The notes: a model not told the origin generated them from the sequence alone. Positions 1-9,489 are shown, counted from the stretch's first letter. The stretch is 64,000 bases of DNA from Mesorhizobium japonicum MAFF 303099 (GCF_000009625.1 NC_002678.2:1984001-2048000); one strand, 5' to 3'. Program-made: numbers and translations.

Positions 1-737
1 TCGACATGGCCAAGATGGGGCAGATGATCGACGCCATCGCGGCCTCGAAGCCCGACGGCATGGTTGTTTCGATCCCCGATGCGGCCGCTCTTACAACTCC
101 GGTCAAGAACGCCGTCGCCGCCGGCATCCCGGTGATCGTCATCGATTCCGGCGGTTCGAAACTTACCCACGACCTTGGCGGCCTGCTGTTCATGGGGCAG
201 GATGAATTCCAGGCGGGCGTCATGGCCGGCGAGCGCATCAAGGCGCTCGGCCTCACCAAGGCGGTCTGCGCCAACCACGAGGTCGGCAATTCGAGCCTCG
301 ACGACCGCTGCGCCGGCTTTGCCAAGGGTCTGGGCGTCGACGTTCCGGTGATGAACGGCGTCATCGACCCGACCGAAATGAAGAACCGCGTGATCGCCTA
401 TATGACCGCTCATGCCGATACACAGTTCATCCTCGCCGTCGGCGCCAGCGGCGCCGAACCGACGCTGGCCGCGCTTGATGAATTGGGCCTGTCGGGCAAG
501 GTGAAGACCGGCACGTTCGATCTTTCGCCCACGATCCTGCAGGCCGTGGTCGGCGGCAAGATGGAATGGGGCATCGACGCCCAGCAATATGCCATGGGCT
601 ATATCCCGGTCGCGATGTTCGACCTCTGGAAGAAGTACAAGATCATGCCGATCGCTGACTATCCGACCGGCCCCGGCTTCGTCACCAAGGACACCGCCGC
701 ATCGGTCATCGAGCTGTCGAAACAAGGCAAGCGCTAA
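1..737 (+). CDS. Sugar ABC transporter substrate-binding protein (5' end outside window)
   Basis: Periplasmic binding protein of the ribose/fructose type (Peripla_BP_4 fold) that delivers a sugar to the permease and ATPase encoded just downstream. Only the last 244 or so residues are present; the frame is open to the left edge, so the signal peptide and true start are missing. Visible family features are the hinge-type stretches around VSIPDAAALTTPVKNAVAAG, a GIPVIVIDSGG strand-turn, and the late ligand-pocket segment GTFDLSPTILQAV. The gene is first in an operon with the next two genes. The sugar cannot be read from sequence; simple hexose or pentose transport is likely. The family call is secure, the substrate is not. 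Confidence 0.9.
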   Translation, partial: DMAKMGQMIDAIAASKPDGMVVSIPDAAALTTPVKNAVAAGIPVIVIDSGGSKLTHDLGGLLFMGQDEFQAGVMAGERIKALGLTKAVCANHEVGNSSLDDRCAGFAKGLGVDVPVMNGVIDPTEMKNRVIAYMTAHADTQFILAVGASGAEPTLAALDELGLSGKVKTGTFDLSPTILQAVVGGKMEWGIDAQQYAMGYIPVAMFDLWKKYKIMPIADYPTGPGFVTKDTAASVIELSKQGKR

Positions 738-742
738 CACTG

Positions 743-767
743 GCGGCCGGGGTCCCGCCCCGGCCGC
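743..767 (+). terminator. Intercistronic hairpin after the binding-protein gene
   Basis: A 10-bp GC-only stem, GCGGCCGGGG at 743-752 paired with CCCCGGCCGC at 758-767, with a 5-nt loop, followed by TTCATTTT. It lies between the binding-protein stop codon and the permease ribosome-binding site. Such hairpins usually stabilise the upstream mRNA or partly terminate transcription, so that binding protein is made in excess of the membrane parts. The structure is seen; the role is inferred. Confidence 0.6.
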
Positions 768-789
768 TTCATTTTGAGGTAACGCAGCC

Positions 790-1887
790 ATGGTTTCAGA
801 GATTCGCGACGAGCGGGTCCGGTCCGTTTCACGCCTGAGCCGCCTGCTAAGCAGGCCGGAGCTTGGCGCGGCCGCCGGTACCGTGCTGGTCTTCGTGTTC
901 TTCGCCATCACGGCGGGAAGCACGGGGCTGTTCAGTGCCAAGGGCATCGTCAATTTCCTCGAAGTCTCGGCCCAGCTTGGCATTCTCGCCGCTCCCGTGG
1001 CCCTGCTGATGATCGCCGGCGAGTTTGATCTGTCGGTCGGCTCGATGATCGGCTTTGCCGGCATCCTCATCGCCATCCCTGCCGTATTCTGGGGCTGGCC
1101 GATCTGGCTTTCGCTGCTGTTCACCTTCGCCGTCTGCGGCGGCATCGGCGCGCTGAACGGGCTCGCCGTCGTCAGGACCGGCCTGCCCTCCTTCATCGTG
1201 ACGCTCGGCAGCCTCTTCATGTTGCGCGGCCTCACGCTTGGCCTCACGCGCGGCATTTCAGGGCGGACCCAGGTGTCGGGCGTGCACGAGCTGGCGCAGA
1301 ACGATCCCCTCAACAGCCTGTTCTCTGGCCAGGTGTTCACCGGCCTGATCGCCTGGCTTGCCGACCTCGGCCTGATCGGCAAGCGGGCGGACGGAATGCC
1401 GTCGATATCAGGCATTCCGGTGTCGATCGTGTGGTGGATCGTGCTGACACTGGCCTGCACCTGGCTCTTGACGCGCAGCCGCTTCGGCAACTGGATCTTC
1501 GCCGCCGGGGGCGAAGCCAATGCCGCGCGCAATCTCGGCGTGCCGGTGGCGCGCACCAAGATCACGCTGTTCGTCATGACGGCGCTCGCGGCGGCCCTGT
1601 TCGCGGCGATCCAGGTGCTGGTCACCGGCTCCGCCGACACGCTGCGCGGCACGCAGAAGGAATTCGAGGCCATCATCGCCGTCGTCATCGGCGGCACGCT
1701 GCTGACCGGCGGCTATGGATCGGCCATCGGCGCCATGTTCGGCGCCCTGATCTTCGGCGTGGTGCAGATGGGCATCTTCTACACCGGCATCGACACCGAC
1801 TGGTTCAAGCTGTTCATGGGCGCCATGATGGTCATCGCGGTGCTGTTCAACAGCTATGTGCGCAACCGCGCCATGAGGAGTCGGTAA
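790..1887 (+). CDS. Sugar ABC transporter permease
   Basis: Inner-membrane permease of the RbsC/FrcC type (BPD_transp_2), 365 residues, forming the sugar channel. Many hydrophobic segments are visible, starting near residue 30, with the family signatures [15 protein letters not shown] in the first half and a cytoplasmic loop [18 protein letters not shown] that contacts the ATPase. The GAGG ribosome-binding site at about 775-779 precedes the ATG. Its stop codon overlaps the start of the ATPase gene by one base (TAATG), so the two are translationally coupled. It functions with the binding protein upstream and the ATPase downstream. The length fits the family. Confidence 0.93.
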   Translation: MVSEIRDERVRSVSRLSRLLSRPELGAAAGTVLVFVFFAITAGSTGLFSAKGIVNFLEVSAQLGILAAPVALLMIAGEFDLSVGSMIGFAGILIAIPAVFWGWPIWLSLLFTFAVCGGIGALNGLAVVRTGLPSFIVTLGSLFMLRGLTLGLTRGISGRTQVSGVHELAQNDPLNSLFSGQVFTGLIAWLADLGLIGKRADGMPSISGIPVSIVWWIVLTLACTWLLTRSRFGNWIFAAGGEANAARNLGVPVARTKITLFVMTALAAALFAAIQVLVTGSADTLRGTQKEFEAIIAVVIGGTLLTGGYGSAIGAMFGALIFGVVQMGIFYTGIDTDWFKLFMGAMMVIAVLFNSYVRNRAMRSR

Positions 1888-2681
1888 TGGCCGAGCCCTA
1901 TGTCGAACTGAAGTCGGTCAGCAAATATTTCGGCTCGGTCGTAGCGCTGAAGGACGTGTCCTTCGATGTCTGCCCTGGCGAGGTGCATTGCCTGCTCGGC
2001 GACAATGGCGCCGGCAAGTCGACGTTGATCAAGACGCTGTCCGGTGTCTACGCGCCGGACGAGGGCGAAATCCGCGTGCAGGGCAAGCCGACACGGTTTG
2101 CCTCGCCCGCCGATACGCGCGACAGCGGCATCGCGACCGTCTACCAGGACCTGGCGCTGGTGCCGCTGATGAGCGTGGCGCGCAACTTCTTCCTCGGCCG
2201 CGAGCCGATGCGCAAGTTCGGGCCGATCAGCCAGTTCGACGCCGACTTCGCCAACCGCACCGCCTATGACGAAATGTCGGCCATGGGCATCCAGCTGCGC
2301 GACCCCGAACAGCCGGTCGGCACGTTGTCGGGTGGTGAACGGCAATGCCTGGCCATAGCGCGCGCCGTCTATTTCGGCGCCAAGGTGCTGATCCTCGACG
2401 AGCCGACCTCGGCGCTGGGTGTCCACCAGGCATCCGTGGTGCTGAAGCTGATTGTCCAGTCCAAGGCGCGCGGCATCGGCGTCATCTTCATCTCCCACAA
2501 CGTTCACCACGCCTATGTCGTCGGCGACCGCTTCACGCTCCTGAAGCGCGGCAGAAGCACCGGCACCTACGCCAAGGGCGAAATCACCCGCGACCAGCTG
2601 CTCAACCTGATGGCGGGCGGCAAGGAACTGGTGGATCTGGAGCAGGAACTGGCCAAATCGGCCAGGAGCAGCCCGGCCTAG
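1887..2681 (+). CDS. Sugar ABC transporter ATP-binding protein
   Basis: Energises the sugar transporter encoded by the two genes before it. At 264 residues it has one nucleotide-binding domain, like FrcA, rather than the two fused domains of RbsA or XylG. Walker A is GDNGAGKST near residue 37, the ABC signature LSGGE is near 142, Walker B is [12 protein letters not shown] near 160, and the switch histidine lies in FISHN. The frame stays open far upstream inside the permease gene, but the start overlapping the permease stop gives the canonical N-terminus [16 protein letters not shown]. Last gene of the operon. Confidence 0.94.
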   Translation: MAEPYVELKSVSKYFGSVVALKDVSFDVCPGEVHCLLGDNGAGKSTLIKTLSGVYAPDEGEIRVQGKPTRFASPADTRDSGIATVYQDLALVPLMSVARNFFLGREPMRKFGPISQFDADFANRTAYDEMSAMGIQLRDPEQPVGTLSGGERQCLAIARAVYFGAKVLILDEPTSALGVHQASVVLKLIVQSKARGIGVIFISHNVHHAYVVGDRFTLLKRGRSTGTYAKGEITRDQLLNLMAGGKELVDLEQELAKSARSSPA

Positions 2682-2795
2682 GGCGCTGCGCCGATCGGAT
2701 CCCTATGGCTGACCAGTCTGGCCGCTACGCATCGGTATCGGCGGCGCCGCGAATCTGTGCTAAGCCGCCGCCCAATCAACCAGAGGACGACAGCT

Positions 2796-3029
2796 GTGAG
2801 CGAACTGACCGTGGCCGAGGCGACCGAAAATATCTATGCATCGCTTCGGGCGGACAATGCCGACATCGATGCACATATCGCGACGCTCAAGGCAGCGCTG
2901 ACACGCGCGGGGATGAAAGAGGCGGTGTTCGATCCTGCCAAGTTGGCGCAGAGCAACCGCTCGGGCCGCAAATTGATGCAGGCTTATTTTCGCCAGCGCG
3001 GCGTGAGCGTGAAGTTTTCGGACCAGTAG
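2796..3029 (+). CDS. Small hypothetical protein
   Basis: A 77-residue acidic-to-neutral protein with no recognised domain. A GTG start at 2796 is preferred over an upstream in-frame GTG at 2757 because a GAGGA ribosome-binding site ends about 8 bases before it. The protein is predicted helical, with no signal peptide, no cysteines and a basic patch SNRSGRKLMQAYFRQRG near the C-terminus. It sits 115 bases after the sugar transporter, on the same strand, but is probably independent. Function unknown. Confidence 0.65.
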   Translation: MSELTVAEATENIYASLRADNADIDAHIATLKAALTRAGMKEAVFDPAKLAQSNRSGRKLMQAYFRQRGVSVKFSDQ

Positions 3030-3165
3030 GAATCGGGACGCCTCGAACGGAGCATTCGCCTCTCGCCTACCCCTGCGTAAGCTTGTTATTGTGCAGTGCA
3101 GCAACGATGTTGCTGGAAGTGCATTGTGCTCGGGCTTCCGCCACTCCGGCGGCTAGGATTTCGAT

Positions 3166-4320
3166 TTGCGGAATATCTCAGATACGATCGCTCGCCTTTC
3201 GGCCATGCGAGGCCGGACGGCATTTTCCCAACAAGGCCATGCCGACAGTCTGTCCGACCTCGCCGAGTTCGGATCCAATCCGGGCGCCTTGCGGGCGCGT
3301 TTCTACGCACCCGAGGACTTGCCGAAGGGAGCAGCCTTGGTTGTCGTCCTGCACGGCTGCACGCAGACCGCGGCGGGCTACGATCACGGCGCTGGCTGGT
3401 CGCGCCTGGCGGCGGAGGAAGGGTTTGCTGTATTGTTCCCGGAACAGCAGCGAGCCAACAATGCCAATCTCTGCTTCAACTGGTTCGTGCCCGAAGATGT
3501 AACCCGCGATCGCGGTGAAGCGCTCTCCATCCGCCGGATGATCGAAGCCATGGTGACGAAGCATGGCCTGGACCGAGAGCGCATTTTCATCACCGGTCTT
3601 TCCGCAGGCGGCGCCATGGCAGCGGCAATGCTGGCAACTTATCCGGACGTGTTTGCGGGTGGCGCGATCATTGCGGGCCTTGCCTATGGCAGCGCATCGA
3701 CGATCCCCGAAGCGTTCGATCGCATGCGTGGGCATGGTGGCCCAACCCCGGCGGAGCTCCACCGACGCCTGGCGCAGGCTTCGCCCCATCAGGGAAGCTG
3801 GCCGAGGATTTCGATCTGGCAGGGCACGGCCGATCACACGGTGGCGCCGTCCAACGCCGACTCACTTGTCGCCCAATGGCAAAGCGTTCACCGCGTCGGG
3901 ACAGGCCCTGATCGAGCAGAGACGGTCGATCGACAAACGCGGCAGGTCTGGTGCGACGCCGATGGCAATGAAGTGATCGAAAAATACACCATTGCCGGCA
4001 TGGGCCATGGCACTCCCTTGAAGACGGGGGGCGAGGACGGCCTTGGCAATGCCGCGCCGTTCATGCTGGATGTCGGGATATCGTCGACGCGCCGGATGGT
4101 GGCCTTCTGGAAGCTCGCACGCCGGGATGCTCGAGGGGAGGCCCAGCCTGCTACCGGCTCGGCCCATCCTGCCGAGGGCACAGCTTTGCGCACATACATT
4201 GCGCCCGAAAAATCGAGGCCAGCTGCCGAACAACCGCGTCCAGATGGCTCACGTGCTTCTCCTACAGCCATTGGCAAGGTGATCGAGGATGCGCTTCGCG
4301 CAGCCGGCTTGATGCGTTAG
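3166..4320 (+). CDS. PHB depolymerase-family esterase
   Basis: Alpha/beta-hydrolase of the polyhydroxybutyrate depolymerase/feruloyl-esterase group (esterase_phb), 384 residues. The oxyanion region LHGCTQT is at about 62-68, the nucleophile elbow GLSAGG at 144-149 puts the catalytic serine at 146, the acid is in WQGTADHTV, and the histidine in GMGHGTP. No signal peptide is visible, so an intracellular role on PHB oligomers or another ester is likely; rhizobia store PHB. The TTG start is chosen because a TAGGA box lies 7 bases upstream. The C-terminal 60 residues are low-complexity and probably disordered. The stop codon overlaps the end of an intergenic repeat. Confidence 0.85.
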   Translation: MRNISDTIARLSAMRGRTAFSQQGHADSLSDLAEFGSNPGALRARFYAPEDLPKGAALVVVLHGCTQTAAGYDHGAGWSRLAAEEGFAVLFPEQQRANNANLCFNWFVPEDVTRDRGEALSIRRMIEAMVTKHGLDRERIFITGLSAGGAMAAAMLATYPDVFAGGAIIAGLAYGSASTIPEAFDRMRGHGGPTPAELHRRLAQASPHQGSWPRISIWQGTADHTVAPSNADSLVAQWQSVHRVGTGPDRAETVDRQTRQVWCDADGNEVIEKYTIAGMGHGTPLKTGGEDGLGNAAPFMLDVGISSTRRMVAFWKLARRDARGEAQPATGSAHPAEGTALRTYIAPEKSRPAAEQPRPDGSRASPTAIGKVIEDALRAAGLMR

Positions 4321-4441
4321 AGCGTTTCACCGTTTCATGGAAACGGCGAATCCTCTAACTCTTTGTTTAGACGCAATTCCCAAGGGAAGCGCTACGCGCT
4401 TTTCCCGGGAAAACCGCTTACACTTTTCCTAGAATTGCTCT
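4319..4441. repeat. Palindromic intergenic repeat, long copy
   Basis: About 123 bp bounded by AGAGC and GCTCT inverted ends. It holds a hairpin CCGTTTC/GAAACGG at 4330-4346 and a second palindromic part around CTTTTCCCGGGAAAA. Its 3' half recurs in reverse orientation at 52381-52426, where GGAAAAGTGTGAAACGG and GGAATTGCGTCAAAA can be matched. The pattern resembles the short mobile intergenic elements (RIME-like) of rhizobia, which is an inference from structure. Confidence 0.7.
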
Positions 4442-4498
4442 AGCCAAAGGCTGTTCGGCAAAATGGCCCCGCCGCCTTTCGGCGGCGAGGCCTGTCTA

Positions 4499-5101
4499 TC
4501 AAACTCGGTTCACGTCGCGAGCGCCGTCGCGGCCGATTTCATTCGAGCGGTAGTTCTCCGCGTCCGGATCGAAGCCGGTCCAACCGTCGGCCTGGTATTC
4601 GCCACGCCGTTCCTGCAGGTTGACAGAATTAGCCTGGCCCAGGATCCTTTCGGCCGCCGGCACCAACTGATCATCGACCTTGGCCGTGACCAGCGTGCCG
4701 CCGCGACGCACGCCCTCGGCGTAGACATGGGCATCATGTTCCGGGACACCGGAATCGGTGAGCGCCCCGACGATGCCGCCAGCCGCACCGCCAACAACGG
4801 CACCGCCAACGGCACCGACCGCAGTGGCAGCCAGCCAGCCGGCGGCCACCACCGGACCGACGCCGGGAATAGCCATCAGGCCAAGTCCGGCGAGCAGCCC
4901 ACCGGCACCGCCGATCGCTGCTCCCAGACCTGCGCCGCCGGCGGCGTCGTCCGCGACCTTGGAGCCGTCATTGTTGTGCTGATTGTCGGCATTGCCGGAA
5001 ACAATGCTGATGTCGTCGTGCGGCACACCGCTAGCTTCCAATTCACCGACGGCGTCGGAAGCATCGTCATAATTGTCGAACAGTCCGGTTACGGTCTTCA
5101 T
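4499..5101 (-). CDS. General stress protein with glycine-zipper core
   Basis: A 200-residue protein whose first 35 residues (MKTVTGLFDNYDDASDAVGELE) match the ferredoxin-like start of general-stress 17M/YflT-type proteins. The middle, about residues 50-115, is a Gly/Ala-rich hydrophobic stretch that looks like a membrane-inserted glycine zipper, and the C-terminus is hydrophilic. The ATG at 5101 is used because an AGGAG box lies about 8 bases upstream; the longer frame has no such site. It lies 25 bases after the next gene on the same strand, so the two are probably one stress-related transcription unit. Exact function unknown. Confidence 0.8.
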   Translation of the reverse strand: MKTVTGLFDNYDDASDAVGELEASGVPHDDISIVSGNADNQHNNDGSKVADDAAGGAGLGAAIGGAGGLLAGLGLMAIPGVGPVVAAGWLAATAVGAVGGAVVGGAAGGIVGALTDSGVPEHDAHVYAEGVRRGGTLVTAKVDDQLVPAAERILGQANSVNLQERRGEYQADGWTGFDPDAENYRSNEIGRDGARDVNRV

Positions 5102-5126
5102 GATTTCGATCTCCTGGATCTCAGTT

Positions 5127-5876
5127 TCAGTTGGTGCCGGCAACGACGTTGCCCTTGTAGTCCAGCGCCACGGTGGTGTTCTTGCCATCCTTGTTGGCCT
5201 GGCCACGCCAGATACCCTGGTCGTCCTTGGTCAGCTTCGACACATCGGCGAAACCGGCATCCTGGATGCGGCCTTTCGCCTGGTCTTCGGTGAAGCTGTT
5301 TGCACCGGGAAGCGGAGGAGCTTGCTCGGGCTTGTCACCGACCGTGACCTTGGGCGTCTGCGAACTTGACGACTGGGTGCCCATGGTCGCCGCGATCTTT
5401 TCGATCATCTCCTGATGCATCTTCAGGGTCGGCACCGTCTGCTGGGCGAACGTCTTCAGCTCGGCGTTGTCGCCGTCCTTGGCGTAGCTCTCGAACAGCT
5501 TCACGGCATCGATATGCGCGTCGCGCTGCATCTGGACGTAGGGGCCGTCGATCGGATCCTTGCCGTTCTGCAGAGTGTCGACGTCAGCCTTGTGCTTGGC
5601 ATCCAGCTCCTTCGGAACCGTCAGCTTCTGCTCGCCGGCGATTGTCTCCAGCTTTGCGTTGGCAGCGCCGTGATCGTCGATCATCTTGTGGGCGAAATCC
5701 TTGACGCTCTGATCCTGCACCTTGCTTTCGGCAAGCTTGCTGGAATCGACCTCGAACATGCCGCCCGCAGCGGCCTTGTTGACGAAGTCCTGTGCGCTGT
5801 CGGCGGCAAGTGCGGGCAAGGTAAAAGCCATGGCTGTAGCTGTGGCCAGTGAGGCCAGAAGTAGGCGCGTTTTCAT
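5127..5876 (-). CDS. Exported DUF4142-family protein
   Basis: A 249-residue secreted protein. The first 25 residues are a clear Sec signal peptide ending ALA. Residues about 28-165 form a DUF4142 (ferritin-like helical) domain with the typical DFVNKAAAGGMFEVDSSKLA opening and DHGAANAKLETIA segment. After a linker rich in Ser, Pro and Gln, the last 50 residues resemble a PepSY-like fold (DAGFADVSKLTKDDQGIWRG). An AAGGA box 11 bases upstream supports the ATG at 5876. It is followed after 25 bases by the stress protein gene. DUF4142 proteins are often linked to envelope or osmotic stress; the function here is inferred. Confidence 0.82.
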   Translation of the reverse strand: MKTRLLLASLATATAMAFTLPALAADSAQDFVNKAAAGGMFEVDSSKLAESKVQDQSVKDFAHKMIDDHGAANAKLETIAGEQKLTVPKELDAKHKADVDTLQNGKDPIDGPYVQMQRDAHIDAVKLFESYAKDGDNAELKTFAQQTVPTLKMHQEMIEKIAATMGTQSSSSQTPKVTVGDKPEQAPPLPGANSFTEDQAKGRIQDAGFADVSKLTKDDQGIWRGQANKDGKNTTVALDYKGNVVAGTN

Positions 5877-6007
5877 GGGAAAGGTCCTTTTCATGCACAC
5901 ATGTGCTGGGACCTAACCTGCGCCAGTCAGCTTTGTTCCGGACGGTCGGAGATTATCCGGCAGTGACCGGCTTTGGTTTTATCTAGCGAGAGCACGGGAC
6001 CGCTGAA

Positions 6008-6169
6008 ATGGTGAATTGGGGGGATATTGACGGTCCCGAAATCTCGATTTGGACGCTCTACCCATCGCGGCGGCTGCTCAGCGCGCGAGTGTCGGCGTTC
6101 TTGGACTTTCTAAAACAGGCTTTCCCAAATGGGACGCCGGACGTACTGGCCGCCTACATTGGCAAGTGA
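6008..6169 (+). pseudogene. Remnant of a LysR-type regulator (C-terminus only)
   Basis: A 53-codon frame reads out the typical last part of a LysR effector domain: ISIWTLYPSRRLLSARV, followed by SAFLDFLKQAF and a stop. LysR proteins end this way (valine/tryptophan, LYPSRR, then a final helix with FLDFL). No helix-turn-helix or effector core is upstream; the frame is closed by TAG at 5984-5986. It sits in a 388-base gap (5877-6264) with no other gene visible. I read it as the decayed end of a deleted lysR gene. Confidence 0.6.
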
Positions 6170-6264
6170 TGACCGAAGCCGCTTTCGGGCGCCGACAGTC
6201 CTATGCAAAAAACAACTGAAGCTGGAAGCGTGCCCCCGACACCTTCGCTCACGTCTGCTGCGCG

Positions 6265-8703
6265 TTACATCCGCGCCCTGGCCGAAGAGGGATCATAGGG
6301 TGAATCCGCGATGACCTCGGCGGTCTTCCATTCTCCCAGGATCGCGACGTCAAGCTTCGTGCCGGGCGTGCCGAGACGTTCCGGCAACAGCGCCAGCGCC
6401 ACATCATGGCCGAGCGTGTAGCCATAGCCGCCCGATGTGATGCGCCCGACCAGCTCGCCGCCGATGTACAGACCTTCGGAAGCGAGCGTGCTGGCGCCGT
6501 CGGTCTCTATTCTGAGCGTCACCGATCGGCGCTGGTCGTTCCTCGCCTTGTATTTCAGGACCGCGTCGCGGCCGACGAAATCGCCCTTGTCGAGGCGGAT
6601 GAAGCGTTCGAGCCCGCTCTCCAGCGCGTTGAGCTCTGGATTCATGTCGCGGTACATGGCGCGGTAGGATTTTTCGAGCCGCAGCGATTCCAGCGCATGC
6701 AGCCCGACGAGCCGCATGCCGTGCTTCTCGCCCTCTCCCAGGATCGCGTCGAGCAATTGCCGCTGGTAGGCCATGGGATGATAGAGTTCCCAGCCGAGCT
6801 CGCCCTCGTAGTTCACGCGCAGCAGCCGCACGTCGCTGGCAAGCGCCACGCTGCCGGTCTTCACCCCGAACCAGGGAAAGCCGGCATTCGACAGGTCGAT
6901 CTCGGTGAGTGGTTGCAGCACGTCCCGCGCCTTCGGCCCGACAATCGTGAAGCAGCCGCGCTCGTTGGTGACGTTCTTCAGGCTGACGCTGCCGTCGGCG
7001 GGAAGCAGCTTTGAGAGATCATCGAAATTCCAGCGCTCGGCGCGTGGCGTCGAAACGAGATAGAAACTGTCTTCGCCAAGCCCCGCCACCATGTATTCCG
7101 CTTGCACGCCGCCGCCCGCCGTCAGGTGATGCGCCAGCGTCGCTTTGCCGACCGCGGGAAGCCGGTTGGCGAGGATCCTGTCGAGCCAGGCGGCCGCGTT
7201 CGGCCCCGACACTTCGAACTTGGTCATCGGCGTCATCTCGACCAGGCCGACGGCGTTGCGCACGGCCTCCACCTCCTCGCCAACGAACACGCCCTTTTCG
7301 GTCCAGCGCCAGCTGTACTGGTCCTTGGCCTCGACGCCCTTGGGCGCGAACCAGTTCGGCATTTCCCAGCCGTTGAGCACGCCCCAGACCGCACCCAGTT
7401 CGGTCAGCCGCGCATAGGATGGCGCGGTCTTCTGCGGCCGGGCGGCGGGCATGTCCTGTCCCGGGTACTTTTGCTCCGCATGCGTGCCCCAGGCCTCGCG
7501 GACCTTCTCGCGCGTCCAGGCCTTGTTGGCGTAGTCGCCGAAGCGGCGCGGATCGAGATCGGAGGTGTCGAGGCTGTTGCCGCCTTCGACGATCCGCTCC
7601 GACAGGTAGTAGCCGATCGTGCCGCCCCACAATATGCCGCCCGGCACGCCCTCGGCCAGCCACACATTGGGCAGGCCCCAGGCCGGTCCCATCAGCGGAA
7701 GCTCGTCCGCCGTCATCTGGAAGGGACCCCGCACATTGGCCTTGATCCCGGCGCGTCCCAGCGCCGGCACGAGCTGTGTTGCCTGTTCCCAGTTCCACGA
7801 CACCGCCTCGAAATCCTCTTCGACGAGATCGGCGCCGAACCAGGCGGGAACGCCGTCCTCGGCGAACAGTTTGAGGTGTTCGGTGCGCTCGTAGGGCCCG
7901 AACATGAAGCCGTCGCCCTCCTCGCGCAGATAGCCCTCAAAACCCTCGTCGCGCAGGATCGGCATCTCGGCGCGTCCCTGCTTCTTGCGCTCTACGATCT
8001 CCGGCACCGGCTCGGTGATCCAGTACTGGTGCAGGATCGGGATGGCGGGGATGTCGAGGCCGAGCAGCGCGCCGGTCTGGCGGGCGTAATTGCCGGTCGC
8101 GCAGACCACATGCTCGCAGATGATGTCGCCCTTGTTCGTCTGGACCCGCCATTCGCCGCCAGCGGTCCGCTGAAAGCCGGTCACCTCGGTGTTCAGGTAA
8201 ATCTTGGCGCCCAGATCCCGCGCACCCTTGGCCATGGCATGGGTCACGTCGGCTGGCGCGATATGGCCGTCATCGGGATGATAGAGCGCACCCAGCATAT
8301 GCTTGTTATCGAGAAGCGGGCAAAGCGCCCTCGCCTCCGTCGGCGACAGCAAATGCGCCCGCATGCCCTGAACGTCGGCGACGCTCATATAGCTCTTGTA
8401 TTCGTCGAGCCGGTCCCTGGAATTGGCGATGCGCAGCTGGCCGCATTTGTGCCAGCCGACCGGCTGCCCGGTCTCGGCCTCCAGCCCTTCATAGATCTCG
8501 ATGGTCTTGTTGATCATCCGGCCGATATTGATGTTGCGGGCATAGGACGGGACGAGGCCCGCCGCGTGCCAGGTCGAGCCGGCGGTCAACTGCGTGCGTT
8601 CGAGCAGCGCGACGTCGGCCCAGCCGCGCTTGGCCAGACCGTAGAGGATGCCCGCGCCGACGCACCCGCCACCAACAACCACCACCCGCGCATGCGTCTG
8701 CAT
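6265..8703 (-). CDS. FAD-dependent oxidoreductase with GcvT domain (DMGDH/SarDH family)
   Basis: An 812-residue two-domain enzyme. Residues about 5-390 are a DAO-type FAD domain with the Rossmann motif VVVVGGGCVGAG and the SarDH-like LTAGSTWHAAGL segment. An FAO_M linker follows, then a GcvT aminomethyltransferase domain plus its C-terminal barrel (about 430-800) with ELGWELYHP and LRLEKSYRAMYRDM. Relatives oxidatively demethylate dimethylglycine, sarcosine or similar methylamines and pass the carbon to tetrahydrofolate. The ATG at 8703 is used because the FAD motif starts directly after it; the longer frame adds an unconserved 26-residue head. The precise substrate is not readable. Confidence 0.9.
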   Translation of the reverse strand: MQTHARVVVVGGGCVGAGILYGLAKRGWADVALLERTQLTAGSTWHAAGLVPSYARNINIGRMINKTIEIYEGLEAETGQPVGWHKCGQLRIANSRDRLDEYKSYMSVADVQGMRAHLLSPTEARALCPLLDNKHMLGALYHPDDGHIAPADVTHAMAKGARDLGAKIYLNTEVTGFQRTAGGEWRVQTNKGDIICEHVVCATGNYARQTGALLGLDIPAIPILHQYWITEPVPEIVERKKQGRAEMPILRDEGFEGYLREEGDGFMFGPYERTEHLKLFAEDGVPAWFGADLVEEDFEAVSWNWEQATQLVPALGRAGIKANVRGPFQMTADELPLMGPAWGLPNVWLAEGVPGGILWGGTIGYYLSERIVEGGNSLDTSDLDPRRFGDYANKAWTREKVREAWGTHAEQKYPGQDMPAARPQKTAPSYARLTELGAVWGVLNGWEMPNWFAPKGVEAKDQYSWRWTEKGVFVGEEVEAVRNAVGLVEMTPMTKFEVSGPNAAAWLDRILANRLPAVGKATLAHHLTAGGGVQAEYMVAGLGEDSFYLVSTPRAERWNFDDLSKLLPADGSVSLKNVTNERGCFTIVGPKARDVLQPLTEIDLSNAGFPWFGVKTGSVALASDVRLLRVNYEGELGWELYHPMAYQRQLLDAILGEGEKHGMRLVGLHALESLRLEKSYRAMYRDMNPELNALESGLERFIRLDKGDFVGRDAVLKYKARNDQRRSVTLRIETDGASTLASEGLYIGGELVGRITSGGYGYTLGHDVALALLPERLGTPGTKLDVAILGEWKTAEVIADSPYDPSSARARM

Positions 8704-8834
8704 CGACCCACCAAATCCCCAGTCATTTCCAATGTGTAGAGTCGAAGCTACAGATGGCGAAAGACCCTGTAACGTCTTCAAAAACTAGGGGTGATGATAA
8801 GCTGGATTTATGCAGCCGGGTACGTGGCCGAGCC

Positions 8835-9128
8835 CTACCCGAAAATCCGCTCGCCCTGTTCATCGACCAGCTGGATGCCCTTCTTGATCGAGATGTCGAC
8901 GGCGTCGTCGAGGCCGGCGAAGCGGTCGGCGCGGATGAATTTGTGCTCCTTCACCACGCCGTCGATCTCCTTGGAGACGATGCCGCAGGTCTGGTACTGG
9001 CCGTCGCTCTTGTAGGGCGTGGCGCTGATCAGGAAACCCTTGTGTTCGACCTGCTTGGCGGGTGCGGCACTCTTGGGCTCGGCCGCTTCACCGCCGCCAC
9101 CACCGAAAAGACGTTTCAGAAAAGACAT
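8835..9128 (-). CDS. HlyU-family protein
   Basis: A 97-residue protein matching the short HlyU-type family (PF10115): MSFLKRLFG, a Gly/Ala linker, then HKGFLISATPYKSDGQYQTCGIVSKEI and DDAVDISIKKGIQLVDEQGERIF. Vibrio HlyU is a winged-helix activator of haemolysin, but this alphaproteobacterial family is a different small fold and its role is not established. AAGGAG lies 9 bases before the ATG. It stands alone, 131 bases upstream of the oxidoreductase gene on the same strand. Confidence 0.8.
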   Translation of the reverse strand: MSFLKRLFGGGGGEAAEPKSAAPAKQVEHKGFLISATPYKSDGQYQTCGIVSKEIDGVVKEHKFIRADRFAGLDDAVDISIKKGIQLVDEQGERIFG

Positions 9129-9180
9129 CGCTCAAATCTCCTTGTTCGTCCTGCAATCGCGGCCTGCCCTGTTCGCGATT

Positions 9181-9231
9181 CACGACGCTGTTGTCCCAGC
9201 ATGCGCGAATGTGCGGCCGCGTTCCAGCCCC
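9181..9231. repeat. Extra copy of the tetR 3' end
   Basis: A 51-bp stretch that matches 10996-11046, the last codons of the tetR gene, at 48 of 51 positions (differences at 9184, 9212 and 9215) in the same orientation. Read on the minus strand it encodes the same end, FAHAGTTA, but the stop codon is replaced by TCG and the frame stops one codon later. It lies in a 361-base non-coding gap (9129-9489); nothing else was recognised there. The two copies bracket two methyltransferase-type genes. Confidence 0.8.
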
Positions 9232-9489
9232 TCGCCCGTTCCGCCTCTGTCCTGGCGACCAGGTCTGCGTTGCGCGAGGCGCATGGGAATTCAATCGCGA
9301 TCGGCAATATACCGCTGCCTGCCATGAATGTCCTTGAACTTGGAGGGCGATATTTCGTACCAGTAAGATGTTCATGGCCAACACGTTTCTTCGGCAAGCA
9401 TCTTCTGCACCGCCAACCGGCCCAATCACGCTTTGTCGCTGGCGGCATACCGGATAATTGGGTTTGACGTCGGCTTGTAGGACAACCGT

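Noticed and set aside
7102..8739. A 545-codon plus-strand frame opposite the DMGDH-like gene
   Set aside because: Shadow of a clearly real two-domain enzyme on the other strand.
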